Source: Cryphonectria parasitica EP155
Taxonomy: Eukaryota; Ascomycota; Sordariomycetes; Diaporthales; Cryphonectriaceae
Assembly (NCBI RefSeq): GCF_011745365.1
Contig: NW_024468909.1
Location: 2,170,001 to 2,234,000 of the forward strand
Length of the DNA stretch: 64,000 nt
Direction of reading: 5' to 3'
The notes beneath the pieces are model-generated. The model made no database searches. It was not told the origin of the DNA and saw only the letters and a list, made by a program, of their open reading frames with translations. Of the stretch, positions 39,201-51,478 are shown one piece after another (position 1 is the first letter of the stretch; every line of letters begins with the position of its first letter). The position numbers were made by a program, and so were the translations under genes.

Positions 39201-39737
39201 TGTGACCTCTCATTTCAATCATCTTCATCGTCATTAGCATCATCATCCTCCCCACTACCATCAATATCATTATTGTTGCTGTCTATCCTTGACTTCTCTA
39301 CTTTGTTCCTTTTCCTTTCTTCCCTGACTACACATTTCTTATTGCATAGCGTATTGTCATTACTTGCGCTTTTCTGCCGAGGCCCATCCCGATTGTCCTC
39401 GCGCCTATTCTTATTCCCCTATTTGCTTTTCCGTGTTTACATCACCGCCTTTCCGGGAACAGCTCGAGGCAGATCGAGCCCTCAACCCATCACCAGTGGC
39501 CTTTCTCTCGTATGCGAACTGAGACAGGATCTTCGACGTCGCTCACGAGCCAGCACTGGTCCCGGGGGGCTGCCGCTTCAAAAGAACATTCGGCCGGCTC
39601 GGACACCGACAGCAGCAGCAAGCAGAGAGCCCGCATTAAAAAGAGGCAGCACGCATGAAAACGCAATGTCCCGAGCTTGATCGACGGCCTCGTTGCTTTT
39701 CTGAACAAGACATTCGTCGCACCGGGCCTGGTGCAGA
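36203..39737. other. 3.5-kb intergenic region plus leader of Ser-rich protein gene
   Basis: No supported gene. It lies between divergent genes. The longest frame (37384-37905, minus, 173 codons) has no family features. From about 39130 to 39730 the sequence is T/C-rich with TCATCATC runs, as in a fungal leader. It holds upstream ATGs at 39655 (a 110-codon frame overlapping the main start) and 39666 (five codons). Confidence 0.45.
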
Positions 39738-42700
39738 ATGTCGGCGCCGTCAGACCAGCTGGATCGATCACCGTCACGCCAGCAATCCAGCGCCATCCGT
39801 GTCGTGCCGTACTCGCCTCCGCGCGCACGCAACTCCTCAGAGGCGGCTCGGCCGCAGGAAGAGTCGCATGACTTCAGCAGCACCACAGACGATAATAACA
39901 ACAGTAACAACGATGGACGGGCCGATCCGACGGTTGGGAAGACAACGACTGCTAGCAGTGAGAATAGACGATACTATCCACCGGTGACACGTTCTGAGCG
40001 GCCACCTCCTCAACTGGCAAAACGACGGGATGATGCCGTTTCAGAATGGAGGTCTGCTACATTTCAAGGCACATCGTTCGCCGAGCCACGATATGGCACA
40101 GCCGCCCCTGCGGTGACCCCTACTGTGGTCCCTGTCTCTCCTTCATCCAATGTTCTCCCCGGTCCCAGCGTACCTGGTCGCGGACGCCAGTCTACCACCT
40201 CGTCCCATCTCAGCGATCTCGAGCCGCCACCCTCGTCAAGAGCTTCCTCCCCCCCAGGCAGCGGGCGTCGCCCCAGCTCCCGCCGGAGCAAATTCGTCGC
40301 AGTCCTGAACGAGGACAAGACGTTCTCCCTGGTCCCACAACGTCCGAGGGAATCGGATCCGAAACCTTCACAGTCGTATTATCCTCCACGCTCCTCGTCA
40401 GGGTTGTCCGAATATGCTGGCCTGGGTCTTAGGTCCTCGCAGTTGCATTCCTTCCCGACCACGCCGCGCGTCTCACAGGCCAGCTCGCACGAGGGTGTCT
40501 CCTCTTATGCGTCCAGCCATTATGATCGGCCCAGCTCATCTCTGGCGGAGACCATCCCCGACCGCAGCCTGACGCCTGCCACACCTGTGCCTTCTTCTCC
40601 CGGTTCCTCCTACCAAGAGACCATAACTGAGCATCCTGCTGTTGTCGAACCTTCTCTCAACACCCCGTCTTGGATCGGCCGCATGGTGGGGGGTTTGCGT
40701 AGGGTGCCGAACCTTCCTGACCCTGACGGCAAGGGGAAACGGCCGGCCCACTCGCCTGGTTCTGATACAACCGAGACTCCACTGCCTGCCGTACCCGAGA
40801 CCGACACTCGTCGTGACGACAACCGTGCAGACAACGACTCTGAAGGCGAAGAACACCACCAAGAGTCATCACCAGCAGCTCGCTCTCGAACTCCGTCCAC
40901 TGGCTCTGACAACACCAACTACAAGGTCTACCGGCACCCCAGCGATTCTGGTCCAGATCCTGAAGCACAGGCACCCGAGGGAGAACGAGAGGAGGGCCAA
41001 GACTCCGACGAGAGCCTTGTGGATCCTCACCTCCGGCCACAGCCATCCTTCGCCACTGCGCAGACCGCGTCGACAGACTTTGAGACTGCCAACTACAAGG
41101 TCTACGGGCACAGCGACGACGAGGCTTCCGACGAGGCGCTCGCCGAATCGCCCAAGATTGGGCCATCCTCGCGGGCATTGAGAAACCCATACGGCCCCCA
41201 GTTTCAGCCACATCAGGACTCAATCGGGTCCCTTGAATCAGCACAATCGTCGACGTCTGATAATCCTAACTACCGAGTCTACGGACCCAGCAGCCCTGTT
41301 CTTTCACCGGTCCCAGAGTCTCCCGCTCCGGCAGAGGACACACGCGAGCTCAGACCGGCAAATTCTTTTCTCTCTGGAACCTCCAGCCTCGCCGAGTCAG
41401 CCAACTACGTGGTCTATGGACAGAACAGCTCTGCTCTCAGCTCTGTAGAGAGTTTCAACCCGCCTTCTGAGTCCGGCTCATTTGCGCCTCTCCTGGGCTC
41501 GCCGTCAGCCGCCGTTCCGTCGTTGTACACACAAGAAGAAGAAGCAGAGGAGGACGACGACAACGACGAGGAGGGGGAGGAGGAGGAGGAGGAAGAAGAA
41601 GAAGAAGAAGAGAAGGCCAAGGCTGGTCCGTCCGGTATTGTTACTGCTGCCGAGCCAAACTACGTTGTTCTCGGAGAACCCACGCCCGAGCCATCTCGCG
41701 AGGCCAGTCCTAACTCTGCCGAGTCCGGAGGTACTGTTGTTCGACGCCCGCGCGAGGAGTACTCACAAGAGAGCTTGGTGGTATCGCCTTTGAGGCCTCG
41801 CAGAGCGTCTCTTGAAGGGTTCGGATACTTCACAGCCAGGTCGAGAACCAAGTCAAAGGAGGACCTCCGAACAAAGAAGCCGCTGAAGTCGACAAAATCA
41901 TCCATCTCGTCTATCATCAACGAGGAGGCGTCCGAGGATTTTCTCGCCACCCAGGCTTATCTGGATGCGCCGGCTGGCGAGTACGAGGTTGCGACACAGT
42001 CTGTCCCGGGCCCGTCTGAGCGCCAGAGACAGCTCGACGAGCAGCGGGAGCGGGAGCGCCAGCAGAGGGAGGCAGCTGAGTGGGACAGCCCAGTGGTGGC
42101 ACCAGACTCAGAGGGCCCCATGGCACTGCCGACGACACCGCACCAGTGGAGTTCCCAGCTCTCGACGGTGCAGTCGGAATCGGAGCCCGATAGCTCCAGC
42201 GGAACTCGCAACTCCTTCGGATCGATATCGGTCCCGGGCAGCCATGGCAGCCACGACAGGCGCAGCAGCCGGGGCTGGAGCTCCCACAGCAGGCAGATGC
42301 TCAGCATCTCTTCATCACTGGCTGCCGAGCTCGAGGCTGCCTCGCGGTCCAGATCTAACTCCAACTCGCAGCCTGGCTCCCTCGAGAAGCCGAGCCCCTC
42401 TTACCGCCCGCCGTATCGCGGCATGATCCGGGATCACGATGAGGACGGCGACGGCCTCGGGGAGCTTCACCAGATCAGCCCCAGACCGTCGCGGTCGAGG
42501 CTCTCTGAGCTGTTTGCCCATGGCAACCATTCCGAGAGGAACCTGCACTCGTCTGCGAGCATGCGTTCCTTTAGCAACACCATCCCCCTTTGGGCCAAGG
42601 TCTACTACGGCAGCGGAGAGCGCAAGTTCCTCAGGTCGACGTCCATCTCTAGCATGTCCGACCTGAGCAGCCGTCCCGGGTCGATGCTACACCACAGCGC

Positions 42701-43290
42701 ATCCCCCCTATCTGAGGATTATCCTCAGGGCATCTACAGCCCTCGGCGGAGGCCCAAGGAGTATGGACAAGACGGCCGGCGGACATCAAGGGTGGGAAGC
42801 ATGGAGATCGGAGCCGATTCCACCAACGACGAGTTCGGGTTCCGGAGGAGCATACGGCGGATGACCTCAAGCCTGTGGTCCCCCCCACCTGCGGCGAGAT
42901 GTCCGCGCGCGCTACACGATCTGGGACACGCCCTCGGTGGCCTGGTCGGCAGAGAGCGGCATGTTTGGACGGCGTAACGCCCAGGTGGTACTCTTTGTGT
43001 TCGGCTTCATCTTCCCGTTCGCCTGGATGATTGGTGCCGTGCTGCCGCTGCCGAAGCCCTCGCCTCTCGCCATGGTGCAGAGAGACTCGAGCTACAGCGA
43101 CCTCGCGGTGCGCACCCGTTCCCACGAGTTCGACCGCCACATCGAGTCGGTCGACGAGCTCCGCTACGAGAACGCCAAGTGGTGGCGCATGCTCAACCGC
43201 TGCATGTCATTCGTCGGGCTCCTCATCATCGGCGCTGTCGTAGGCCTGGCAGTGGCTGCTGTCAAGGAGGGATGGACCTCTGGGAGCTGA
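39738..43290 (+). CDS. Large Ser/Pro-rich protein with NYxVYG repeats and two C-terminal membrane helices; apparent frameshift
   Basis: The main frame runs from the ATG at 39738 to a stop at 42975-42977 (1079 codons). At about 42880-42886 a run of seven C precedes a switch of coding signal to the next frame, which continues to 43290. That second frame supplies a Trp-rich stretch (TIWDTPSVAWSAESG), a first hydrophobic helix (VVLFVFGFIFPFAWMIGAVL) and a second (FVGLLIIGAVVGLAVAAV). These are the expected end of the protein family, so the break is probably one extra C. Residues 1-370 are Ser/Pro-rich. Five units around N-Y-[KRV]-V-[YL] lie near residues 393, 450, 510, 555 and 640. An acidic Glu/Asp run is at about 599-625. 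A tail-anchored membrane protein is inferred. I know no function for the family. Confidence 0.8.
41524..41616 (+). repeat. GAG/GAA-rich acidic-coding repeat
   Basis: An impure run of GAG, GAA and GAC triplets encodes a Glu/Asp tract within the Ser-rich protein. It is a likely site of length variation. Confidence 0.7.
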
Positions 43291-44851
43291 TAACCTCTCC
43301 AGTGCTACTAATTCGCCTACTGGCTTCTCACACGCACACACGCATTTGATCTCCCCACGTCAATAAACAACATGTCTGGAACCCACACGGATCCTTACCT
43401 CGACATTCTCCTCCGCCCAGCATATGCAACCATACCTCGCCCAACCTTTCTTCTTCTTTTTTTCCCTACAGATCAGGCAGATATAAAATGCCTCTGAACA
43501 CTTTCTTCTCATCTTCACGACTGAATGACCCGGGACGATCGGCCTGCGCATACAACGGAACTTAGATATTGGTTTACCGTCCTCAGCTCCTCCTCAGGGA
43601 CTGCGGTCACCTCCACATTCATCACCGACGCCGCCACCTCACCGACACTAGGCCTCTTTTCTCTCCTCCAGAGCTGCCTGACCTCCCGAAGATATTCATG
43701 GTCGTTAACGTCACCGACGTCATTGTCTACATTTTCTCCCCCCCCCCCCCCTCTCCGGCTTCCGTCACCTCTTTTGTACATTGGCCACTCTGGCTTACTC
43801 CCAGGGCGACACAGCACCAGCTGCCTGTATACTAGGCAAAGTGAGGGGCGGGGAAATATCCCATACATTCTGAACCTTTGTTTTGAGGAGATACCCCCTG
43901 GATCGAAAGCGTTTTTTCTTCTTTTCTTTTGCAGTCGGAGTCCAAATCACAGGGACGCATTGGGGCAGGTCATTTAAAGATAATTCTTTACTCGAAGTTT
44001 CGAATTTTCTTTTCTTTTTCGTTAGGGCGGCAAACCAGAAACCAAAATCTGTTTGTACCATTACTCTCATCTATCATCACGAGTGCATAGCAGGGGCGGG
44101 CGGTGATATGGTCTCGACTGGGCGAGAGTCAGCTATTATGTCCAGGAGAGAGACAAGCAGCTGGGTAATGATTATTTAATATGCGGGGGCCGTGTTGGTA
44201 TATTCAAGGCGAAACCTCAGGCCCAGTGTCATCCTCGTATGGTGTACATGTATATAACCAAGTATGGGTGGTAAAAGGGGGATCTCGACCGGACCGCCTA
44301 GACGGAGTCGGACTTGAACTTAACGATGCATGACCAGCAAATTAAGAATTATTCTTATCACAATAATACCAAGACACCATCTTCAAACTTATAGATATGC
44401 ATGTCCAGAAGTCAGCGCTTGTAATCTTTCTGTTTTTGAAACCTCGTCAGTACTTGCTGTCCATGTCCACGCGTGAAACTACCACCTCACTCGATTATTG
44501 GATGTATCTTCCCTCCCAGACTGAAATGTTGATTCAGTCTCTTACTTCCGTTCGTTATTTCCCTCTTTTTTCTTCCCTTGCTGAAACTTTACCTGAAGAT
44601 ATAATAGAATCATTCACGTCAATTGCATTTGCAGAGAGGTCAGTTCCGTCAGTACTTACTACTCACAAAACATTGGTACCTACCCATGACCTAACCGGCA
44701 TTAGCGTCATGGCCCAGTCAGTCCTGGTAGACGTCCAGCACAAAAAACCTCTCCCACCTCCCCCACCCACTATTCTGCAAGAAAATTGTTCATCATGGGG
44801 CGACAGACAGACAACCCGTGAAAAGCTGCTCAAAAAATGCAAAATAACCTG
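43291..44851. other. Intergenic region, Ser-rich gene to tRNA
   Basis: No supported protein gene. A C-run is at about 43739-43750, and short frames have no family features. The 174-codon + frame at 44397-44921 runs into the tRNA and is rejected. Confidence 0.45.
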
Positions 44852-44943
44852 TGATCGAACCCGGGATCGAACCGGGGACCTTGTCGGAGAGAGCTCACAT
44901 AAACTTGTGAACGACACGTGATAAGCCACTACACCATTCGACC
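44852..44943 (-). tRNA. tRNA-Val (anticodon CAC) with 18-nt intron
   Basis: On the minus strand the acceptor arms GGTCGAA and TTCGATC pair with one G-U, followed by discriminator A. The A box is in GTGTAGTGG and the B box/T arm is CCCGG-TTCGATC-CCGGG. The anticodon stem TGTCG/CGACA encloses a loop with anticodon CAC at 44907-44909. The remaining 18 bases after position 37 (44888-44905) are at the canonical intron site. The mature length would be 74 nt, with one extra base in the D loop. Confidence 0.88.
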
Positions 44944-46034
44944 AATTGAAATTTGTTCCAAAATTAAAAGAATATAACTGTACTGTGATTTTCGCTCAAA
45001 TGAAGGAGTAAACAAACCACAGCTTCTCCTCGGTTCGAGGATAATGTTCTCGGGTGGGTGTTCTCAATCCCTGTAACGCCTGTATCTCTGTCGTTGGTTG
45101 AGTACACAGTACCTAAGTATTTTGAGTGTAGCTTGAGTACTTACATCAATCCAAGGAGGTACCCTCCTCTATCACCACCTTCATGTCATTCTTGTTGCTC
45201 AAAGTGCAGAAAATAGGGCAATAATACAGAATGATTTATCAATTGGAGCTGTCGGGTGGGAAACCATGCATTGCCACTTACTGCACGTAGATAGAGCATA
45301 GTTTAGCCCGGTCGTCAAAAAACATATCGCTTGTCGGTCACCTTCATTGCCCGACTTGTATGTCAACAGATACTTAAACCACCTGGGTAAATCTTGTTGC
45401 TGTTGCTGCTGTTGCTGCTGTACCTGCCGTACTATGACGGTGGTCCATATAGTGAGTGCTTATGCATACATGTAATAAAATACATCAAAACGGGTCTTGA
45501 TCCGGCTCCGCACATCAAAAAGCCCACATTAAGAGGGGACAACAAAGAAAGAAAAACCTGGCCGCGCCCGCTTTCCACCAAACACCGCGAATCCGCGAGA
45601 TGCCGAACCGGTGCCGTGCAAGTCGCCACTCAAGAAATTCTTCATCAGTCTTTTAGGAGGAAGGGAAGAGCAGATGAATAATTATAACAGATACCAATTT
45701 TGAAGTAGGTCTTTTCCAGACCAACAATTTGCCCGCTTTCGCCCCGGTTGGGTAACCATAAAAGTATTGCACATTCGCCCGATTTGGACTAATACTATTC
45801 CCGCATACGTCCACATATATATACATATATACACCACACCAGGATATAATTCTCCGTCGAGTCCAAGTCTCATTTGGAGATAAACAGCAACAGCTCTTTC
45901 TTTCTTTCTTCCATCCATACCAGCCCCAGGACCCCAGTACCCCAATCCCGAACACCTCTCCTCTCTCCCTCTTGTACACACATACACACACAATCCCCCC
46001 CCCCCCCCTCCTCTTTCCTAGATATTATCCCAAG
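44944..46034. other. Intergenic region and leader upstream of PEP mutase-family gene
   Basis: No supported gene. A (TGC/TTG)n run is at 45396-45420. A TATATATACATATATA block at about 45816-45833 is a candidate core promoter 200 bases before the next ATG. A CT-rich leader and a C-run (about 45992-46008) follow. Confidence 0.45.
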
Positions 46035-47201
46035 ATGGTCAACAAGGCAGCTGCCAAGCTCCGCGCCCAGCTCGCAGACGAGAACAAGCTGATTGTGTGC
46101 CCTGGCGTGCAAGACGGTCTCTCTGCAAGAGTATGCCTGGACGAAGGGTTCGAGAATCTGTACATGGTAAGTTATCGTTGTTATTGTCTCCTTCCAACAA
46201 CAAGCAGCCTCAAGAAATGACAGCTCGAACGTGTACTAATTCAATTCTTCTTCTTCCTTTGACCTGGGACTACAGACCGGTGCAGGCACAGCCATCTCCG
46301 TCCTAGGCATGCCCGACCTCGGCATCGCAACAGCCGACGACATGGTCCGCAACGCCGCCATGATCGCCAGCCTGGACCGTAACGTCCCCGTCATCGCAGA
46401 CGCAGACACAGGCTACGGCGGGCCCGTCATGGTCGCCAGGACAGTAAGCCAGTGATCCTACAATTTTCGTTAAACTATAGTCTCTCCCTGCCCCTCCCCC
46501 ACTTCCCCAACAAACAAACAAACAAACAAACAAAAGGCTGATTTTCCGATTTGTTTCCCCCCCCCCCACCCCAACCCAAAAAGGTCGAGCGCTACATCCA
46601 AGCCGGCGTAGCAGCCCTCCACATAGAAGACCAAGCCACGACCAAGCGCTGCGGCCACCTGATGGGCAAAGAGCTCGTCGACGAGACCACCTACACTGCC
46701 CGCATCCGCGCCGCCCACGCCGCCCGCCAGGCCGCCGCCGACGACATCGTCCTCATCGCCCGCACCGACGCCCTGCAGTCCCTGGGCTACGAAGCCGCCC
46801 TCCACCGCCTCCGCCTGGCCGTGCAGGCCGGCGCCGACGTTGTGTTCCTGGAGGGCATGCGCACCCTGGACCAGGTGCGCGACAGCGTGCGCGCTCTGGC
46901 CCCGACGCCGTGTCTGCTGAACATGGTCGCTGGTGGCGTGACGCCCTTGGTCTCGGCCGAGGAGGCGCGGGCGATGGGCTACCGGATTGTCATCTGGCCG
47001 TGTTTTTCCATGACTGCCGCCATCCTTGCCTATCGGGAGACGGCCAAGGAGCTTCGGAGCACGGGCATGGTGGCGGAGAGGAAGGACGAGAAGGGGAACG
47101 TGAGGGGTGGTGTGAGGGAGTGTTTTGAGGTGTGTGGGCTGAACAAGTATGCTGCCTTTGACAAGGAGATGGGAGGTCAGGCTTTTGCCAACGGGGTCTA
47201 G
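46035..47201 (+). CDS. Isocitrate lyase / PEP mutase superfamily enzyme
   Basis: Three exons: 46035-46166, 46276-46443, 46584-47201, giving 305 aa. The TIM-barrel signature is complete: CPGVQDGLSARV, then GAGTAISVLGMPDLG, and the metal-binding DADTGYGG. The catalytic loop KRCGH has the Cys used by C-C bond lyases, whereas phosphonomutases lack it. LLNMVAGG and a late IVIWPC strand follow. Relatives include 2,3-dimethylmalate lyase, oxaloacetate hydrolase and methylisocitrate-lyase-like proteins. The CGH motif argues for a lyase or hydrolase of a 2-hydroxy- or 2-oxo-dicarboxylate rather than carbon-phosphorus chemistry. Its size suits a cytosolic single-domain member, not the ~550-aa isocitrate lyase. 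No targeting peptide is evident. Intron 2 contains an (AAAC)n run. The substrate cannot be set from sequence alone. Confidence 0.9.
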
Positions 47202-48244
47202 ATACAAATGTCACTTCATTATCATTCAGTAAGTGAATTGGAACAAATTATTGGGGTCATGTAATTACCAAGCATGCTTTGCTCTTACAGCTGTGCAAGC
47301 TGGTTTGCTGGTCCTGACCAGGTGATACCTGATTGCTATTCGGAATATGACAGGTATACATCACTCGCTACCTGTCCAACCCATGTGAGAATTTGGCCAA
47401 GGATGGCTTAAAGTGATGCTTCCATGATCTGAACGCCCTTGATTTCCCCAGGTAATTGTCTCTGATTTATACACCCACTGCAAGGGATACAGGATAAAGT
47501 ATTCAAAGTAGGTATCCCCAAGGAAGAATGCACAACCCTTGGCCATAGACCTAGACAACAACAACGATACTCATGAGCCTGAGCCTGCGTCTCGTCGTCA
47601 GCAGACTTGCGTCCTTGCCTGCTAGCAGCATTATGGTCAAGACACCCAAACGCTGGCCATGCTTTCATCTCTGAATCAACCTTGCTGAGAAGAAGAAATA
47701 CTAAAAATGTTGTTTGTTTGGCCTTGGGACCTGATCCATTCTCGAGTTTGTCCCCTGAAAAGAAGAAAGGCACACAAAGCAAAAGGAAACCAGTGAGTAA
47801 CGCCCAATGAGAAAAACAAGAAGAGAGAAAAACAAGCCTGGAAATCCGAGTCCAACTACCGTGCTGTCCTGTAAACCGATGAGTGCCGATCCAACCACCG
47901 TCACGCCCGAGACCCGCGTGAACCTTTGTCATGACGATAAGAGAAAGAGAAAAAGCCCGTGTTTCAAGATGAAAGCAATTACGAAGTAACAATCTGTAAT
48001 GAATCAAACCAGAAAGAGAAAGAAAAGGAAAAGAAGCCGTAAACACCGTTTAATGAGCTGCCCCTTCCCCATAAAATCAAACATGCGAGGGCGTGAAGAG
48101 AGAAATCAGGGCGCAGCAGTGACGTGACCTCTCTCCCGCAGGACTGGTTTCTGTCATTGTAGGTCAAGTCGGCCAGGCCAAAAAACACCCTGTCGTAATA
48201 TGCATCGATGCAATTTCGTCAAATCATGAATGATGATGCTCTTC
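47202..48244. other. Convergent 3' flanks (PEP mutase-family gene / ATG1)
   Basis: No supported gene. A 212-codon minus-strand frame (47408-48046) has no family features and no splice-joined neighbours. Confidence 0.5.
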
Positions 48245-51200
48245 TTATGAGGCCTGAGAAGACAAGCTCCTCGGCGTTCCGTCACCACTGCGACGTCGGG
48301 CGATAGTCTGTGTCTGTTGCTGTTGCTTCGTTGCGCTTGCAATCATGCGCAGCTTGCGCCTGACCGTGGTCAGTCGACCGGTAATCATACCTATCACTGT
48401 TTGATGTTAGCAGATGCGGACTTCTCTACCTCTCTCTGTCTATCTTCGTGGGTTTCCATCAAGACAACTCACGTTTTCTGATAGCTTGCTGGTCGTCGGC
48501 GTTTATCTCTGACGTGTCCTCCCGCGGGGTCGCGCGCTCCTCCTTAGAAGGTCCCGAGACCCGCCTCTTAGGTAGGTCCTCGTCGCTGTCCAGGACAGCC
48601 TCGAGCATACAGATGGCTGTGACGTACGAGATCTCACAGCCTACAAGATCTTCATTCGATATCTCGTCGATCGCTGCCTTGCGGCTCATCTCCACGGCCC
48701 GGTCGTACATGAGCTTTTCTGCACTGATGCCTGGGGTGATGACGACGCCATCGACGGCTGATCCGCCTGTATTCCCGGCCTCTGTCGAATGGTTGCTGGG
48801 GTGGCTGGGATGTTCCTCCGGCAGGTTTGCCTGTGCATCAATAAGCTTCAGACGTACCACCTCAGCCTTCTCCAGGACCTCGTTGAACCGTGAGCGAACC
48901 CACTGCACGACGGCGTTGATCCTAGGCGTGAGGTTCTGCGTATTACCAGAATCACGAGCCGATGATGCGTGACCACCAGATGCCTCGGAGCGTGTCCTTC
49001 TCGACCACCACAAGCTCGCCACATCCATAGATTTGGCAAGAAGCGACAGGGCCTTGACATACAGCACAAGCGCCTCTTCTGACAACGAAACGACGGCATC
49101 CGGAGTCAGTCCATCCTCGACATTAGAAGCTGGTCCGTCGGCCGGCACGCCGCCCAGTCCATGGTCCATAGATGGGGCCAGGGGCACAAGCTGCTTGTAC
49201 TTGACTTCGGCAAATCCGTAGACAACGTCGCTTCGCGATGCGATCTCCTCGATGCACTGAGCAACACGGGCGTCCTCGTCATATGGTGCGGTCTGCTTTC
49301 CATCACCTATCAGGTTCACAGGTGCCGATGGGGTGGGGTAAGCCGGGAAGGGATTGTACAACTGAGGCGGAGATGCACCTTTACCAAGAAGGGGCGGGTT
49401 TTTGATGCCCAGGAGACGGAGGCTCGTCTCCTGGATGGCCCTGGAGATGTATTTGGTGGCAGAGCCTGGGCTGACACTCAGCGAGGACTTGCGCTCGTGA
49501 ACATTTGGCCGTCTACCCTGCGCAATCTGCACAGCTCGGGACGGCGAAGGTGCCACGGCACCCGTAATGGAGTCGGGAGCACCCTGGGTCGTAATCCGCC
49601 GCACCATTTGTCCAGTCTGAGGAGACTGACCTTGCGCAAGCGAGGTCATGCGCCCATTAGCAGCCAACTCGTCAGCCAGAGCGTTGACCGCCACTTGGTT
49701 CTTGTCGACCACGACATAGTCACGCTCGAAAGCGATTTCCTGCTCCGCCTTCTCGTGCTCATTCGGGTTTCTCCCGCTTCGGCTGCCCTGCTGTTCTGCA
49801 GTGGATCCCGAAGGGGCACCGTCGCGAGCGACTGTGTGGGCCGACGCGTTTGACTGCCCACGCCGGCGAGTTTCGTACATCGTCGGGCGTGCCGGAGCTG
49901 AAGTGGATGGCACAGGTTGTGGACGACGTATACCCAAGCCTTGTCCCACCTCCTGGCGCGGAGAGTAGCTGAGCCTGGGTGAATAGTGACCTAGCTGTTT
50001 CTCGGTCTCTGTAGGGGTAGACAGGGGGGACCGCCTGTATGGCCTCTCGACAGGATCCACGGGAGACGAGACCGTCTCGCCGCCGCTGGGGTCTCGATCC
50101 GTGCCATAGCGCCGCAGTGATGACTTTCGACCGAGTGAATCTGACTCACTGGTCCTGGAGGCCGTGATGGACTCATGTGACCTTCTAGGCTGTGCCGGCC
50201 GGGGCAAGTCTTCCTCGACGAGTCCTGGTATCTGACCTGTGACGATGTCATGGGTGAAGAAAGCCTCAAAGCTGATGCGCTCCACAGGACTTCTCTTGAG
50301 GAGCGCGCGGATGAGAGATTTCATCTCGACTGAGAGGACGGTCTCCCTGGGGAATTTGATCACATCACCTCCTGCTTCTATCTTGCGGAGAAGTTCGACA
50401 TGATTAGTAGCCCTGAATGGAGCTCGCCCTGCCGCCATCTCGTACAGAACCGTCCCCATAGACCACAGGTCAGCCTTGGCATCGTAACGTTCGTAACGCA
50501 GGATCTCCGGGGCCATATAGAGTGGGGAACCGCAGAGGGTCTCAGCGAGCGAGGTGGATGGCAGCACACGTGCAAAACCGAAGTCTGCGAGCTTCAGCAT
50601 AGGTAGCGACCGCAACCCGGCGGCCGGGATGAGGCTGTCGTTGCTGGCGCTGAGAATGAGCGGCTTGTGCTTCTCCTGTTCTCGCCAGACAGGTGATGGA
50701 AGCAGGAGCAAGTTCTGGGGTTTGATGTCGCGGTGGATCAGGTTCTTCCCACGGAGGAACTCAAGAGCGCTTGCCAGCTGCTTGAGAAAATGGCGTATTA
50801 TGACCTCGTTCAGACCGCCGTTTGGAACCCCTGGGTATTTCCTTGCCATGTCCTTGGTGGCTGGATGTTCTGGGAAAAACTCCCTCTTCTTGATAAATAG
50901 CGACAGGTCGCCGAGTTCACAGTATTCCATCATAAGGTGGATGTGCGAGGGAGTCTCGACACATTCATGTAGGGCGACGATGTGAGGGTGCCGAAGGGTC
51001 TCGAGGATCTTAATCTCGGTGTAGAGGTTCTCCTTCACCTTGCCCTTCAGCTTCCCAAGTTCGACGGATTTGATGGCGACAAAGGCTCCGGTTTTCTGCA
51101 CGGACAAGAGGATGTCAGTCTGTGGCAGGCAAACGAAGACGGTGTGAAGGCGTGCATGAGGTGTGTTTTGAGTCGAAACCAGGCGCACTTCGTTCTCAAC

Positions 51201-51478
51201 CACCCCCCCCCCCCCCTCTTCTCTCTCTCGTTCTCTCCCTCTCTTAGGAACCTCTCTTAGGAAGAGAGACGCAGAGAGAAGGCGAAGGCGCCCAAGACAT
51301 GGACGTACGTTGTGCTCAGGATAGTGCATGGGAGATTAGAGCAAAGGAAGCTGACCTTGTAAGTGCCCGAATACACAGTGGCAAAGCTGCCCTTCCCGAT
51401 CTTAACACCGACACTCCATTGATCCATGGCATCGTTGGAAAGGCGGGACCGCCCCGGAGTCGAGGATTGTGAAGCCAT
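48245..51478 (-). CDS. ATG1: Serine/threonine protein kinase ATG1 (autophagy initiation)
   Basis: Three exons on the minus strand: 51356-51478, 48473-51095, 48245-48396, giving 965 aa, normal for fungal ATG1. The kinase domain begins at about residue 20: glycine loop GKGSFATVY (28-36), VAIK with K50, HRDIKPQN with D164, DFG at 212-214, and [10 protein letters not shown]. This combination and the insert before LKLADFG are typical of ATG1/ULK. A disordered middle region follows. The C-terminal part ([21 protein letters not shown] and [16 protein letters not shown]) is the tandem MIT/EAT domain that binds Atg13. ATG1 starts autophagosome formation when TORC1 is inactive. The last intron (48397-48472) has a strong CTGCTAAC branch site; the nearer of two in-frame acceptors was used, and the other would drop two residues. 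Intron 1 is 260 nt. Confidence 0.96.

Noticed and set aside
44397..44921. 174-codon + strand frame
   Set aside because: It runs into the tRNA-Val gene and has no protein-family features.
47408..48046. 212-codon minus-strand frame
   Set aside because: No recognisable motif, between two convergent 3' ends, and no codon bias like its neighbours.
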